Shown here: piece after piece, positions 15,766-25,408 of the stretch | How the letters are laid out: every line of letters begins with the position of its first letter | How positions within the stretch are numbered: position 1 is the first letter of the stretch | Translations under genes and position numbers: made by a program | Notes under the pieces: model-generated | The model's database searches: none | What the model was told of the DNA's origin: nothing | Seen by the model: only the letters and a program-made list of their open reading frames with translations | NCBI RefSeq assembly: GCF_902810445.1 | Contig: NZ_LR778175.1 | Coordinates: 620,001-684,000, forward strand | Direction: 5' to 3' | Source of the DNA: Candidatus Nitrosacidococcus tergens | Lineage (GTDB): Bacteria > Pseudomonadota > Gammaproteobacteria > Nitrosococcales > Nitrosococcaceae | Length of the DNA stretch: 64,000 nucleotides

Positions 15766-17829
15766 ATGAAAGTTAAAGCAAGCTTATTTTATACAATAGT
15801 CATTATATTTTTTGCTTTAATTTTCTCTCCATCTGTTAGTGCAGAGGAAAATGAGGCTTTTACTACTGAAGAGCTTGATCAAATATTAGCACCTATCGCT
15901 CTTTATCCTGATAGTTTATTAGCCCAGCTACTGATGGCTTCTACTTATCCTACTGCTATAAGTGAGGCTGCTAAATGGTCAAGTGAAAATCCTACTTTAG
16001 AAGGATCTGCAGCAGTGAGAGCAGTTGAAAATAGAGATTGGGATCCAAGTGTAAAATCTATGGTGGCTTTTCCTCAAATTTTATCTACCATGCACGATAA
16101 CTTGGATTGGGTACAACGATTAGGTTATGCATTTATAAATCAAGAAAAAGAATTATGGAATCGGGTTCAATATCTTCGCAAAAAAGCAAAAGAGGCAGGT
16201 AATTTAAAATCTAATGATAAATATCAAGTAAGCTCCAAAGAGCAAACCATCATTGTTCAATCACCTAATCCAGAAGTTATCTATGTTCCCTACTACAATC
16301 CATCCATAGTATATGGTCCTTGGTGGTGGCCCTCTTACCCGCCTATTTGGTGGAATCCTTGGCCTGGCTATGGATTATATCCCGGCTGGGGGGGTGGTTT
16401 TGCTTGGGGAGGAGTTGGAATTTCTATTGGGACTGGTTTCTTTTTTGGTGGGATTAATTGGATGTATGGCTATTCACAAATAGCCTATTTTAATAGTTTT
16501 TATTATCCCTATGGACTCTATGGTTATGGTCGTCATAGAGGTCCTATGAGGTGGCACCATCGTAGTTATGGGCGGCTTGATGGATATGATCGCAATAGAA
16601 TTCCTTATAGAGGTGGCGGACAAAGATATACTCCTTCAGTAAGAGATCGAGCTATTCCTAATCTTAACAATCGCAATGGCAATGGAAGATCCTTTACAGG
16701 TATAGGTAATAGGGGAAATCAATTAGCCCCAAGTACGATACAAAGAAATACTCCTTCTATAAATAACCAACAAAAAATTCCAAGTTTAAATAAAGATGCC
16801 CAAGGAAAGTTATTAAATAATGGTCAACGAATTGCCCCTCAAACCATACAAAGAGCCACACCTAAAGTAACAAATCAGCAAATCCCTCAATTTAATCCTA
16901 ATACTCAAAGATCTACTACCAATAATCGTCAATCTATTGCTCCTAGATCTATTCAGAAAAATACTCCTTCTGTGCAAGGGCAGCAAGTGCCTAATTTTAA
17001 TAAAAGTACTCAGAATAGTGGTGGAACACGGCTTGCTCCTCAAACAATTACACCACCTAGTACTGCAACTCAGCGTATTCCCCAATTTAATCGTAATAAT
17101 ATTCAAGGACCCACTACCAATAACCGCCAATCTCTTGCCCCTAGATCTAATACTCCTTCTATAGCAGGACAACAAATACCTAATTTTAATAAAAATACTC
17201 AGAATAGTGGTGGAACACGGCTTGCTCCTCAAACAATTACACCACCTAGTACTGCAACTCAGCGTATTCCCCAATTTAATCGTAATAATATTCAAGGACC
17301 CACTACCAATAACCGCCAATCTCTTGCCCCTAGATCTAATACTCCTTCTATAGCAGGACAACAAATACCTAATTTTAATAAAAATACTCAGAATAGTGGT
17401 GGAACACGACTTGCCCCCCAAACAATTACACCACCTAGTGCTGCAACTCAGCGTATTCTCCAATTTAATCGCAATAATATCCCAGCTCCACGATCTAATG
17501 TGACTATACCTAGATCTATGCCTAGCGTAACAAATCAGCAGCAAGTACCCCAATTTAATCAAAATACTCAAAGATCAATGAATAATAGAGGAGCAAATCC
17601 TCAAATAATTCAAAGATCTGCACCTACGATGAGGCAGCCAGTACCACAAATAAGATCGGGAGGATTTAGGTCGGCCCCTTCCTTTAATAGTGGTAACCGT
17701 GGATTTGGATCGGTACCTTCATTTAATGGTGGTACTCGTAACTTTGGTGGTAGCAGTGGAGGAATGGGAAGTGCACCAACTGGGGGCGGTGGTGATAGAG
17801 GGGCCGGTGTTTGGAGTAGAGGACGCTAG
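15766..17829 (+). CDS. Secreted DUF3300 protein with long repetitive tail
   Basis: 687 residues. A signal peptide (about 1-26, ending SVSA) is followed by a DUF3300 domain (about 35-200) with LDQILAPIALYPDSLLAQLLMAS, WDPSVKSMVAFPQIL and IYVPYYNPSIVYGPWWW. A Trp/Tyr/Gly-rich segment follows (about 185-250). The remaining 430 residues are low-complexity Asn/Gln/Pro/Ser/Arg with repeated IPQFNRNN, RLAPQTI and NTPSI units, ending Gly-rich. The tail is likely unstructured in the cell envelope. An internal 189-base tandem repeat shows recent expansion. Family function is unknown. The antisense frame across the tail is a shadow. Confidence 0.8.
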   Translation: MKVKASLFYTIVIIFFALIFSPSVSAEENEAFTTEELDQILAPIALYPDSLLAQLLMASTYPTAISEAAKWSSENPTLEGSAAVRAVENRDWDPSVKSMVAFPQILSTMHDNLDWVQRLGYAFINQEKELWNRVQYLRKKAKEAGNLKSNDKYQVSSKEQTIIVQSPNPEVIYVPYYNPSIVYGPWWWPSYPPIWWNPWPGYGLYPGWGGGFAWGGVGISIGTGFFFGGINWMYGYSQIAYFNSFYYPYGLYGYGRHRGPMRWHHRSYGRLDGYDRNRIPYRGGGQRYTPSVRDRAIPNLNNRNGNGRSFTGIGNRGNQLAPSTIQRNTPSINNQQKIPSLNKDAQGKLLNNGQRIAPQTIQRATPKVTNQQIPQFNPNTQRSTTNNRQSIAPRSIQKNTPSVQGQQVPNFNKSTQNSGGTRLAPQTITPPSTATQRIPQFNRNNIQGPTTNNRQSLAPRSNTPSIAGQQIPNFNKNTQNSGGTRLAPQTITPPSTATQRIPQFNRNNIQGPTTNNRQSLAPRSNTPSIAGQQIPNFNKNTQNSGGTRLAPQTITPPSAATQRILQFNRNNIPAPRSNVTIPRSMPSVTNQQQVPQFNQNTQRSMNNRGANPQIIQRSAPTMRQPVPQIRSGGFRSAPSFNSGNRGFGSVPSFNGGTRNFGGSSGGMGSAPTGGGGDRGAGVWSRGR
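17011..17480 (+). repeat. 189-base in-frame tandem repeat within the DUF3300 gene
   Basis: Two copies that look identical (17011-17199, 17200-17388) and a partial third of about 90 bases with several substitutions (17389-17480). Each unit encodes 63 residues, so copy-number change keeps the frame. Confidence 0.92.
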
Positions 17830-17850
17830 TTTAACTAAATTATAATAGCT

Positions 17851-18762
17851 TTATCCCAGCTTTAGAATAAAGTACCAACCAGCCATAGTTATAAAAGAGG
17901 TTAGTATTCCGATACCTACCATCATAGAGCTTAAGTTAGGACGTAGCCCGTAGGAGATAGCAATAATAGATCCAGTAATCATAGGTCCGGTAGCAGCCTC
18001 CATAACGCTGACTTCAAAAGGGATCCCTGATTGATCAAACAAAAATTTGTAGAGACTATAGATGGTAAGTGGAATTAAAATTAATTTCACAAACAGGCCA
18101 ATAGAAATATAACGCCAGTACCCACTTTCTAATTCTATTTTTAACTGATAGCCTACTGAAATCAAAGCAATAGGAGCTACTGTATCTGCCAGTGGTTTAA
18201 TGGCATTCTTAATAACTTCTGGAAAATGCCAACTAAATAATGCCATGGTAAACCCGATTAAAAAAACCAAGAAGGGTGGAAATTTTAAAACTGCTTTTCC
18301 AATTTGAAAAAAGTTAGCTTCTCCTTCAGAGTGAATGGTAGCAACCATAATTCCTAAAGTAGAGAGCACTACAAAAGATCCCGGAAGATCTACCATAATA
18401 AGAGTTTGTAATCCCTCTGCGCCATAAAGAGCACTAATAACAGGAATACCTACAAAGGAGGTATTGCCTAAGCCACTGGTGAGAATGAGTGCACCTATCA
18501 GATTTCGGGACCAATTGAGTTTTTTACCTAGCAGAGTAAAAAATAGCCAAGCAAAAGCAAACCCTATCCAAGCAACACTTACAGGGAAGAGCAATTCCGG
18601 ACTTACCGTAATATTTGGTAGATAGTATAGTGCCATCATGGGTAAAGCGATATATATGACATATTGATTTAATACAAGCGGGGTTTCTTCTGAGGAAATT
18701 TTAAATTTTCTTAATAGAAAGCCTAAGAAAAGGCACAAAAAAAGCAGGATTAAATTTGACAT
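17851..18762 (-). CDS. AEC-family (auxin efflux carrier-like) transporter
   Basis: 303 residues with about ten hydrophobic segments in a five-plus-five arrangement. Family features include NQYVIYIALPMMALYYLP near the N-terminus, LTSGLGNTSFVGIPVISALYG in the middle, and ATGPMITGSIIAISYGL near the end. AEC carriers export small organic anions such as malate in some bacteria; the substrate here is unknown. It follows valS on the same strand (28-base gap), so it may be read through from valS, but a functional link is unlikely. Confidence 0.88.
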   Translation of the reverse strand: MSNLILLFLCLFLGFLLRKFKISSEETPLVLNQYVIYIALPMMALYYLPNITVSPELLFPVSVAWIGFAFAWLFFTLLGKKLNWSRNLIGALILTSGLGNTSFVGIPVISALYGAEGLQTLIMVDLPGSFVVLSTLGIMVATIHSEGEANFFQIGKAVLKFPPFLVFLIGFTMALFSWHFPEVIKNAIKPLADTVAPIALISVGYQLKIELESGYWRYISIGLFVKLILIPLTIYSLYKFLFDQSGIPFEVSVMEAATGPMITGSIIAISYGLRPNLSSMMVGIGILTSFITMAGWYFILKLG

Positions 18763-18790
18763 TAAATAGGTATTGATATGGTTTAAAAAA

Positions 18791-21583
18791 TTAAACTTTT
18801 AGTGCTGCTATTTTAGTATGTTGCTCTTCTATAGCTTTTAAAGTTACTGTTAGTTCTTCTGCTTTTTGCCGCTCTTTTGCCACTACTTCAGCAGGTGCTC
18901 GTTCTATATAGTTAGTATTGGCTAATTTATTTTGAATTTGTGCTAGATTTTTACGGGTTTTTTCTATTTCCTTCTCTAACCTTGCTAGTTCTTTTTGAGC
19001 ATCAATTAGCCCTGCTAGAGGGATAAAAATTTCAAGATTGCCTATTAAAGCAGCCGCAGAAGGGGGAGGGGTCTTATCACTGAACCAATGGATAGAATCT
19101 ATCTTAGCTAAAGTTTTTAGTAATGAACTATGGGAATCTACCTTTATACGATCATTAGTTACAGGAGATTTCAGTAAAATAGGTATCTGCTTATTAGGCG
19201 GCACATTCATTTGAGAGCGAATCGAGCGTATTTCAGTAATAAAACCAATCACCCAATTTATTTCCTCAATCGCATTTTGATTAATTTGGTTATGACTTAC
19301 TGTAGGATAAGGCTGTTTCATAATAGTTTCTCCATGATGAGTAGATAAAGGAGAAACCTGTTGCCATATTTCTTCTGTAATGAAGGGAATAATAGGATGT
19401 AGTAAGCGTAATAGGATTTCTAAAACCTCAATCAGGGTTTGACAAGTGCCTCGTCTTTGAGCTTCAGAAGTATCAGGACTATTTAAGGTGGGTTTAGCAA
19501 ACTCTAAATACCAATCACAATATTCATTCCAAGTAAAATCATAGAGTGCTTGAGCACCATGATCAAAGCGATAATTTGCAAAACTATCAGTAACTTGCTG
19601 GATAGTAAGCTGAAGGCAGGAATAGATCCACTGCTCTGGCATGCCTAAAGCTACTTTTTGCTCAGAATAAGCAACACTTGAATCCACATTCATTAATACA
19701 AAGCGAGCCGCATTCCAGAGCTTATTACAGAAATTGCGATAGCCTTCAATTCGTCCTAAATCAAAGCGAATATCTCGCCCGCCTGTAGCTAAAATGGCAA
19801 AGGTAAACCGCAGTGCATCACAGCCAAAAGCAGGAATACCTTGAGGAAATTCTTTTTTAGTTGCTTTTTCAATACGCTTTGCAAGAGCTGGTTGCATTAG
19901 CCCTGTGGTACGTTTGGCAAGCAAAGATTCTAAATCAATGCCATCAATTAAATCTAAAGGATCAAGTACATTACCTTTAGACTTGGACATTTTCTGCCCT
20001 TCTGAATCCCGCACGAGACCGTGAATATATACTTCTTTAAAAGGAACTTGTCCAGTAAATTTTAGTCCCATCATAATCATCCGTGCTACCCAGAAAAAAA
20101 TAATATCAAAGCCAGTAATTAACACACTGGTAGGGTAAAAAGAACAGAATCGTTCCGTATCTTCAGGCCAGCCTAGGGTAGAGAAGGGCCACAAAGCTGA
20201 AGAAAACCAAGTATCTAGTACATCCTCATCTTGAATAAGCACAAGATCACCAGAGAGATGATATTTTTCTCTTACTTTTTCTTCACTCGCTGCTACATAG
20301 ACTTTACCTTGCGAGTCATACCAAGCAGGAATACGATGCCCCCACCAAATTTGACGAGAGATACACCAATCTTGGATATTCTCCATCCATTGAAAATAAA
20401 TTTTGTTCCAATTTTCAGGAATAAACCTTATTTTTTCTTCTTTGACTGCTTGAATTGCAGGTTCTGCTAATGTTTTAGCATTCACAAACCATTGATCTGT
20501 TAGATAAGGTTCAACTACTGCTTGAGAGCGATCGCTGCGAGGCACCATCAGCTTATGCTCTTCAGTTTTTTCTAAAAGTCCAGCATTTTCTAAATCTGCA
20601 ATAATTAGCCTTCTTGCTTCAAACCGATCTAAGCCTTGATATTTTTCAGGAATAAGTAAATCAGCGTTAATATGGGCATCTACAGTAAAGATATTAATTA
20701 ATCCTCCATGAGGCTGAGTAGATAATCTATCTTGATGCCGTTGCCACACTTCATAGTCATTGAAATCATGGGCTGGAGTGATCTTGACACAACCACTACC
20801 AAATTCTGGATCTACATAACTGTCCTCGATAATTGGAATCACCCGGCTGGTAAGAGGAAGAGTAAGCGTTTTTCCAATAAAATGTTGATAGCGAGAATCT
20901 TCTGGATGAACGGCCACAGCTACATCTCCAAGCATGGTTTCTGGGCGAGTAGTAGCAACAATCATATAGCCACTGCCTTCAGTAAGCGGGTAGCGCATAT
21001 GCCAAAGATGACCTTGTTCTTCTTCTGAAAGTACCTCTAGATCAGAAATGGCAGTATGGAGTACCGGATCCCAGTTAACAAGTCGCTTTCCTCGATAAAT
21101 AAGCCCTTCATCAAAAAGCTGCTCAAAAACAGTAGCTACTGCTCGAGATAAACTTTCGTCCATAGTAAAGCATTCTTGATCCCAATCTACCGAAGCCCCC
21201 ATACGGCGAAGTTGGCGAGTAATAGTTCCTCCTGATTGGGCTTTCCATTCCCAAATTCGTTGGGTAAAATAATCTCGACCTAAATCATGGCGAGTTTTTC
21301 CTTCTTTATTGAGCTGCCTTTCTACTACCATTTGAGTGGCAATGCCTGCATGGTCCGTTCCTACTTGCCATAAGGTATTATTTCCCTTCATTCGATGATA
21401 GCGGATTAAAATATCCATCAAGGTATCTTGAAAGGCATGGCCCATATGAAGATGACCTGTCACATTAGGAGGGGGGATCATAATGCAATAAGGTATATCT
21501 CCTTGGGGAGAGAAATAACCCTTTTTTTCCCAAAGCTGGTACCAACGCTGTTCAATTTCTTGTGGGTGATAACTTTTATCCAT
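18791..21583 (-). CDS. valS: Valyl-tRNA synthetase
   Basis: Charges tRNA-Val with valine. 930 residues, the usual bacterial length. The class I HIGH motif appears as PPPNVTGHLHMGH near residue 40 and KMSKS as SEGQKMSKSKGNV in the middle. The editing domain has TTRPETMLGDVAVAVHPED. The C-terminal coiled-coil arm (KELARLEKEIEKTRKNLAQI) is present. The synthetase is complete, with no sign of damage. Confidence 0.97.
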   Translation of the reverse strand: MDKSYHPQEIEQRWYQLWEKKGYFSPQGDIPYCIMIPPPNVTGHLHMGHAFQDTLMDILIRYHRMKGNNTLWQVGTDHAGIATQMVVERQLNKEGKTRHDLGRDYFTQRIWEWKAQSGGTITRQLRRMGASVDWDQECFTMDESLSRAVATVFEQLFDEGLIYRGKRLVNWDPVLHTAISDLEVLSEEEQGHLWHMRYPLTEGSGYMIVATTRPETMLGDVAVAVHPEDSRYQHFIGKTLTLPLTSRVIPIIEDSYVDPEFGSGCVKITPAHDFNDYEVWQRHQDRLSTQPHGGLINIFTVDAHINADLLIPEKYQGLDRFEARRLIIADLENAGLLEKTEEHKLMVPRSDRSQAVVEPYLTDQWFVNAKTLAEPAIQAVKEEKIRFIPENWNKIYFQWMENIQDWCISRQIWWGHRIPAWYDSQGKVYVAASEEKVREKYHLSGDLVLIQDEDVLDTWFSSALWPFSTLGWPEDTERFCSFYPTSVLITGFDIIFFWVARMIMMGLKFTGQVPFKEVYIHGLVRDSEGQKMSKSKGNVLDPLDLIDGIDLESLLAKRTTGLMQPALAKRIEKATKKEFPQGIPAFGCDALRFTFAILATGGRDIRFDLGRIEGYRNFCNKLWNAARFVLMNVDSSVAYSEQKVALGMPEQWIYSCLQLTIQQVTDSFANYRFDHGAQALYDFTWNEYCDWYLEFAKPTLNSPDTSEAQRRGTCQTLIEVLEILLRLLHPIIPFITEEIWQQVSPLSTHHGETIMKQPYPTVSHNQINQNAIEEINWVIGFITEIRSIRSQMNVPPNKQIPILLKSPVTNDRIKVDSHSSLLKTLAKIDSIHWFSDKTPPPSAAALIGNLEIFIPLAGLIDAQKELARLEKEIEKTRKNLAQIQNKLANTNYIERAPAEVVAKERQKAEELTVTLKAIEEQHTKIAALKV

Positions 21584-21648
21584 GAGGTGTAAATTGCTAA
21601 ATAAAGTAATTAAAAATTTAAGAATGTTATTTAATTTATCTTGCTTCT

Positions 21649-22065
21649 ATGAAGGTGTATAGTACTGTGGAAGAACCTATATCTACTTATTCGATTCCTC
21701 TTAAATTTAGAAAACTAGAAAATCTCCATATCCTATTTTGGCTCTTTAAGGACATTAGCTGGTGTTTAATTTGGAAACCTTTAGGAATTGCTATGATTTT
21801 TCCGACTCTAATAGCCGCTATAATCATTACTCTGCATACCCGAAATATATTTGCAGAGCTATGCCATAATCTTGCCGTTATTTTTTGGATTAGTGCTAAT
21901 TCCTGCTGGATGATTGTAGAGTTCTTGGAAATTGATGAATCTATAATTATTTATCCTATTACTTATAAACATCTAGCGATTATCCCTTTTTCTTTAGGAA
22001 TATTTATTTTGCTGTATTATTATTTATGGTGCGGCTTGAAAAATAAAATCTATGCTTCTTTATAG
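21649..22065 (+). CDS. Small membrane protein, unknown function
   Basis: 138 residues. A soluble N-terminal region (about 1-30) precedes four hydrophobic segments (about 42-62, 75-88, 90-105 and 110-130). The start of the membrane part reads FWLFKDISWCLIWKPLG, a motif I associate with a family of small uncharacterised four-helix membrane proteins, but I cannot name it. Divergent from valS and nearly abutting the convergent HAD gene (8 bases). Confidence 0.6.
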   Translation: MKVYSTVEEPISTYSIPLKFRKLENLHILFWLFKDISWCLIWKPLGIAMIFPTLIAAIIITLHTRNIFAELCHNLAVIFWISANSCWMIVEFLEIDESIIIYPITYKHLAIIPFSLGIFILLYYYLWCGLKNKIYASL

Positions 22066-22073
22066 AGATAGCT

Positions 22074-22733
22074 CTATAATAAATCCATAAAGTTCTCAAC
22101 AATATAATCTGCCTTAGCCAATTCTTCTCTAGTATTGGTCGTAGTCAATGCCACTACTTTCATTCCTGCCGCTTGTCCAGAGGCAATTCCTGCAATAGAG
22201 TCTTCAAAAACTAAGCAGTACTGAGATTTAACACCTAATCTTTGGGCGGTTAGAAGATAAATTTCAGGATCAGGCTTTCCTTTTTTAATATCTGCACTAT
22301 AAACTACTTCTTCAAAGTATTGCCTTATAGGCAAATGGTCAAACATAAAATTAATATTGGTAAGTACTCCAGAAGTAGCAATGGCCAGTTTTATTTTATT
22401 TTCCTTAAGAAAATCTAGAATTGAGCTAAGACCTTGCACCTCTTTAATGTAAGGTTGATATATTTTTTGATAAATTTCCTCTTTTTCAAGAGTAAGCACC
22501 ATTGCTTCATCGGCTGTCATTTTACGATTAAATACAATCTCTAAGGTATCCTTATTCGTCTTTCCGCTCAGATGCTCCTTAAAAAAGGATTCAGTAATGG
22601 ATACTCCTTTACTCCTTAAAGAGATAAGCCAGCTCTCTAAATGATAGTTGTTGTTGTCAATCATGGTGCCATCTAGATCGAAAATAGCTGCTTGAATATG
22701 GAATTGATCAATGATCTCACTTATTTTATTCAT
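22074..22733 (-). CDS. HAD-superfamily phosphatase/phosphomutase
   Basis: 219 residues, subfamily IA. Motif I is FDLDGTMID with nucleophile Asp19 and acid/base Asp21. Motif II is IATSG, motif III lies in KKGKPDPEIYLLTAQRLG, and motif IV in CLVFEDSIAGIASGQAAGM. The alpha-helical cap follows motif I (HLESWLISLRSKG). The pattern fits the beta-phosphoglucomutase/phosphoglycolate phosphatase group; the substrate cannot be told. It stands alone, divergent from the HTTM gene. Confidence 0.88.
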   Translation of the reverse strand: MNKISEIIDQFHIQAAIFDLDGTMIDNNNYHLESWLISLRSKGVSITESFFKEHLSGKTNKDTLEIVFNRKMTADEAMVLTLEKEEIYQKIYQPYIKEVQGLSSILDFLKENKIKLAIATSGVLTNINFMFDHLPIRQYFEEVVYSADIKKGKPDPEIYLLTAQRLGVKSQYCLVFEDSIAGIASGQAAGMKVVALTTTNTREELAKADYIVENFMDLL

Positions 22734-22819
22734 TCTTTTAAGAGTATTTAGGCTAATGTATTATGATGGTTAGTATTTTTTTGAAAAGATAAATTGTTGC
22801 TAATTTTCCCCATTACCCC

Positions 22820-24736
22820 ATGTTATATCAAAAATTACGCTCTGCAATTTACCAAGGACTCCAAAAGCAAGTGCCGGTAACTGGACTGGCTGTTTTTCGT
22901 ATTTTTTTTGGATTAGTTATTTTTCAAGAAATTATTTTTCTCTATTATTTTCGTAGTCTTATTTTTGATCCTACCCCCAACGTGGAAATTGCCTCTCCAA
23001 CTATTCATTTATTTTTATTATTCTGGGGGATTGCTGCACTCTTTTTAATACTGGGTTATCGTACTCGATTTGCAGCCGGAGTTAATTATTTTTTCTGGGT
23101 TATTTTCACCATTTTTACTCCCATGTGGCGTAATTTCGATGGAGGATTTGATCAATTAATGATTAGCACAGGATTTTTATTACTTTTCTTGCCTACGGAA
23201 AGGGGGCTATCTTTAGATAACTTAAGAGCTAAACTCAGTTTCTCTACGCCTAAAAATCACTATACTCCACCTCAAACTACTTCAGTTTTAAGTTATTACC
23301 TACCTTTAGCTATTTCCATTGGGCTGGTTTATTTAGATTCTGATATTCATAAACTTTTTGCACCCCAATGGCAAAATGGACTTGGGGTATGGGTGCCAGC
23401 CATTATGCCTTATTATATTTCTGCCATTAATATGAATTGGCTGTTAAATTTTGAGGGGTTACAAAAACTAATAAGTCACTCCATTGTTATTTTTGAATTT
23501 ATTTTTATTTTTATTTGCTACTTTCGAATTTTTCGAGTACCTATACTGATTTATGGATCAGCTCTTCACTTAGGAATTATTTTTACCTTGAATATCTATC
23601 CTTTTGGATTTGCTATGCTTGCCTATTATTGTCTCATGGTACCTTTTGCTTGGTGGCGAAATATTAAAACTTGGCTTCAATTTGGTAATCCAAAACTCAC
23701 TGTTTTATATGATCAAAATTGCCCATTATGTAATCGCACTGCTATTATGATTCACCATTTTGATGGGCTAAATGGAGTGTCTTTTAAAGGACTACAAGAT
23801 CATCGGGGATTATATCCACAAGTCAGCAAATTTACGGAAATGGAGCTTCTTAAAGATCTTTATAGTATGGATTCCCATGGTAAGGTTTATTCTGGAATGG
23901 ATACCTATATTCAGATTTTTAAAGCAATGAAATATATTGCTCCTTTAGGCTGGATGATGAGTATTCCTGGGATTTATCATTTAGGAAAATGGGTATATCG
24001 GAAAGTGGCAGATAACCGCACTCGAATCACCTGTGATAAGCAATGCTCATTATCTTTAAGTACTAGCGATAAAAGTAATGGTTTTATTGATGAATTATAT
24101 GCCCGCCATGCGGGAACAGGGCAAAAACAAGCCACTCGAATTGCTAAGTTTTTAATTCTTATTCTGTTATTACAACTTAATAGTTCTATTCACTATGGCG
24201 TTTTTTACCGCTTAAATATTAAAACAACAGAAGAAATAGGCCAGCTAGTCTCTCAAATTAGTAATCAAATCCTTACATTATCTAATGCTTTTTTAGGTAT
24301 TACCCCCCACGCTTTTTACCTTCACGATCACTTTCAGGGCTATAACCACATTTTAGCCCTAACTTATATAGATAAAGTTGGAAAAGAACATTGGCTTCCT
24401 TTTATCAATCAAGAAGGCAGGTTACTTGCCCCTAATTGGGGAAGAGTTCAATCCATGTGGGCAAATGTGGCAATTACTCCCCATATTAATGCCTATCGCT
24501 TTCATAAATTTATTAGTAAGGTTACTGCATTTTGGGGACCTAGAATAGGAGCTGATTTACAAGATTCTATATTTATTATTAAAGCTAAAAATGTAGAAAT
24601 CCCTTTAGATCATTGGGAAAAAGATTTACGAAATAAAAATATAGCACAACCTTGGGTGGATATTGGTAAAGTAATCTGGAGCTATCAAGTAATGGAAATT
24701 AAGCTTAATCCAGAGATAAATATAGAATCCCTATAA
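22820..24736 (+). CDS. HTTM membrane domain fused to DCC/DUF393 thiol-oxidoreductase-like domain
   Basis: 638 residues. Residues 1-285 are an HTTM-like multi-pass region (about six or more helices) with the family's FGLVIFQEI and WRNFDGGFDQL features. Residues 293-410 are a DCC (DUF393) domain with LYDQNCPLCNRT, containing Cys301 and Cys304, and YSGMDTYIQIFKAMKYIAPL. Another hydrophobic segment (about 440-460) and a soluble C-terminal part (about 490-638) follow. HTTM resembles vitamin K-dependent carboxylase membrane regions, but carboxylase activity is unproven in bacteria. The gene 17 bases downstream probably shares its transcript. Confidence 0.8.
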   Translation: MLYQKLRSAIYQGLQKQVPVTGLAVFRIFFGLVIFQEIIFLYYFRSLIFDPTPNVEIASPTIHLFLLFWGIAALFLILGYRTRFAAGVNYFFWVIFTIFTPMWRNFDGGFDQLMISTGFLLLFLPTERGLSLDNLRAKLSFSTPKNHYTPPQTTSVLSYYLPLAISIGLVYLDSDIHKLFAPQWQNGLGVWVPAIMPYYISAINMNWLLNFEGLQKLISHSIVIFEFIFIFICYFRIFRVPILIYGSALHLGIIFTLNIYPFGFAMLAYYCLMVPFAWWRNIKTWLQFGNPKLTVLYDQNCPLCNRTAIMIHHFDGLNGVSFKGLQDHRGLYPQVSKFTEMELLKDLYSMDSHGKVYSGMDTYIQIFKAMKYIAPLGWMMSIPGIYHLGKWVYRKVADNRTRITCDKQCSLSLSTSDKSNGFIDELYARHAGTGQKQATRIAKFLILILLLQLNSSIHYGVFYRLNIKTTEEIGQLVSQISNQILTLSNAFLGITPHAFYLHDHFQGYNHILALTYIDKVGKEHWLPFINQEGRLLAPNWGRVQSMWANVAITPHINAYRFHKFISKVTAFWGPRIGADLQDSIFIIKAKNVEIPLDHWEKDLRNKNIAQPWVDIGKVIWSYQVMEIKLNPEINIESL

Positions 24737-24753
24737 CTTTTTTTGAGATCTAA

Positions 24754-25404
24754 ATGATGAAATCTACGTTTACTCTTATTTTATGCCTATCCCTATGTTT
24801 AGAAGTAACCACAGTATTTAGTGCTACCCAAATGCCTCAGCAGGCAGTAGCAGAAAAATTCTGGGCAGCTATAAAAGCAGGAGATGAAAAATCCCTGCAA
24901 AAATATACCGCTTCCCAATCTATTAAAGGAGATGAAATTACATCACCGCTGCCTGATATCTCAGATTTTAAGTTAGATAAAGGGGTAACCCTTGAAGATG
25001 ATGAGGCAAAAATTAAGACGACTATTACTTTAATAGATGAAAATACTAAAAAAACTATAGAGATACCTACTATAACTGTACTTGTTGAAGAGAATAAGGA
25101 ATGGAAAGTACTTTATAAAGAAACTATAGGAGTCATCACTGAAGCACGCGAGCTTACCTATTCACTTGGGAATTTCCAAAATCTTAGCGATGTGTTTGGA
25201 AAAAATTTAAATGATTCGGTTGATAAGCTGCAACAATCCTTACCTGCTATGGAGGAAAAGCTAAGAGCTATGCGGGAAAAACTCAATACCCAAATGCCTG
25301 AGTTTAAAGAACGACTAAATGGAATAACCAACGAGTTAAATAAATTGTTTAATGATCTGCAAAAAAACTTACAAGACGCACCACCTACAAAGAAAGATAT
25401 ATAA
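24754..25404 (+). CDS. Exported protein of unknown function with C-terminal coiled coil
   Basis: 216 residues. A signal peptide (about 1-24, ending VFSA) is followed by a small domain (about 30-125) whose AEKFWAAIKAGDEKSLQKYT and KEWKVLYKETIG resemble NTF2-like/DUF4878-type lipoprotein domains, but there is no lipobox cysteine at the cleavage site. The C-terminal 80 residues are a predicted coiled coil (LQQSLPAMEEKLRAMREKL, LNGITNELNKLFNDLQ). It lies 17 bases after the HTTM/DCC gene, suggesting one operon. Function unknown. Confidence 0.65.
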   Translation: MMKSTFTLILCLSLCLEVTTVFSATQMPQQAVAEKFWAAIKAGDEKSLQKYTASQSIKGDEITSPLPDISDFKLDKGVTLEDDEAKIKTTITLIDENTKKTIEIPTITVLVEENKEWKVLYKETIGVITEARELTYSLGNFQNLSDVFGKNLNDSVDKLQQSLPAMEEKLRAMREKLNTQMPEFKERLNGITNELNKLFNDLQKNLQDAPPTKKDI

Positions 25405-25408
25405 AATA

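Noticed and set aside
16813..17571. 252-codon minus-strand frame opposite the DUF3300 tail
   Set aside because: It mirrors the tandem repeats of the sense gene, has a Ser/Arg/Ile composition without domain features, and no ribosome-binding site.
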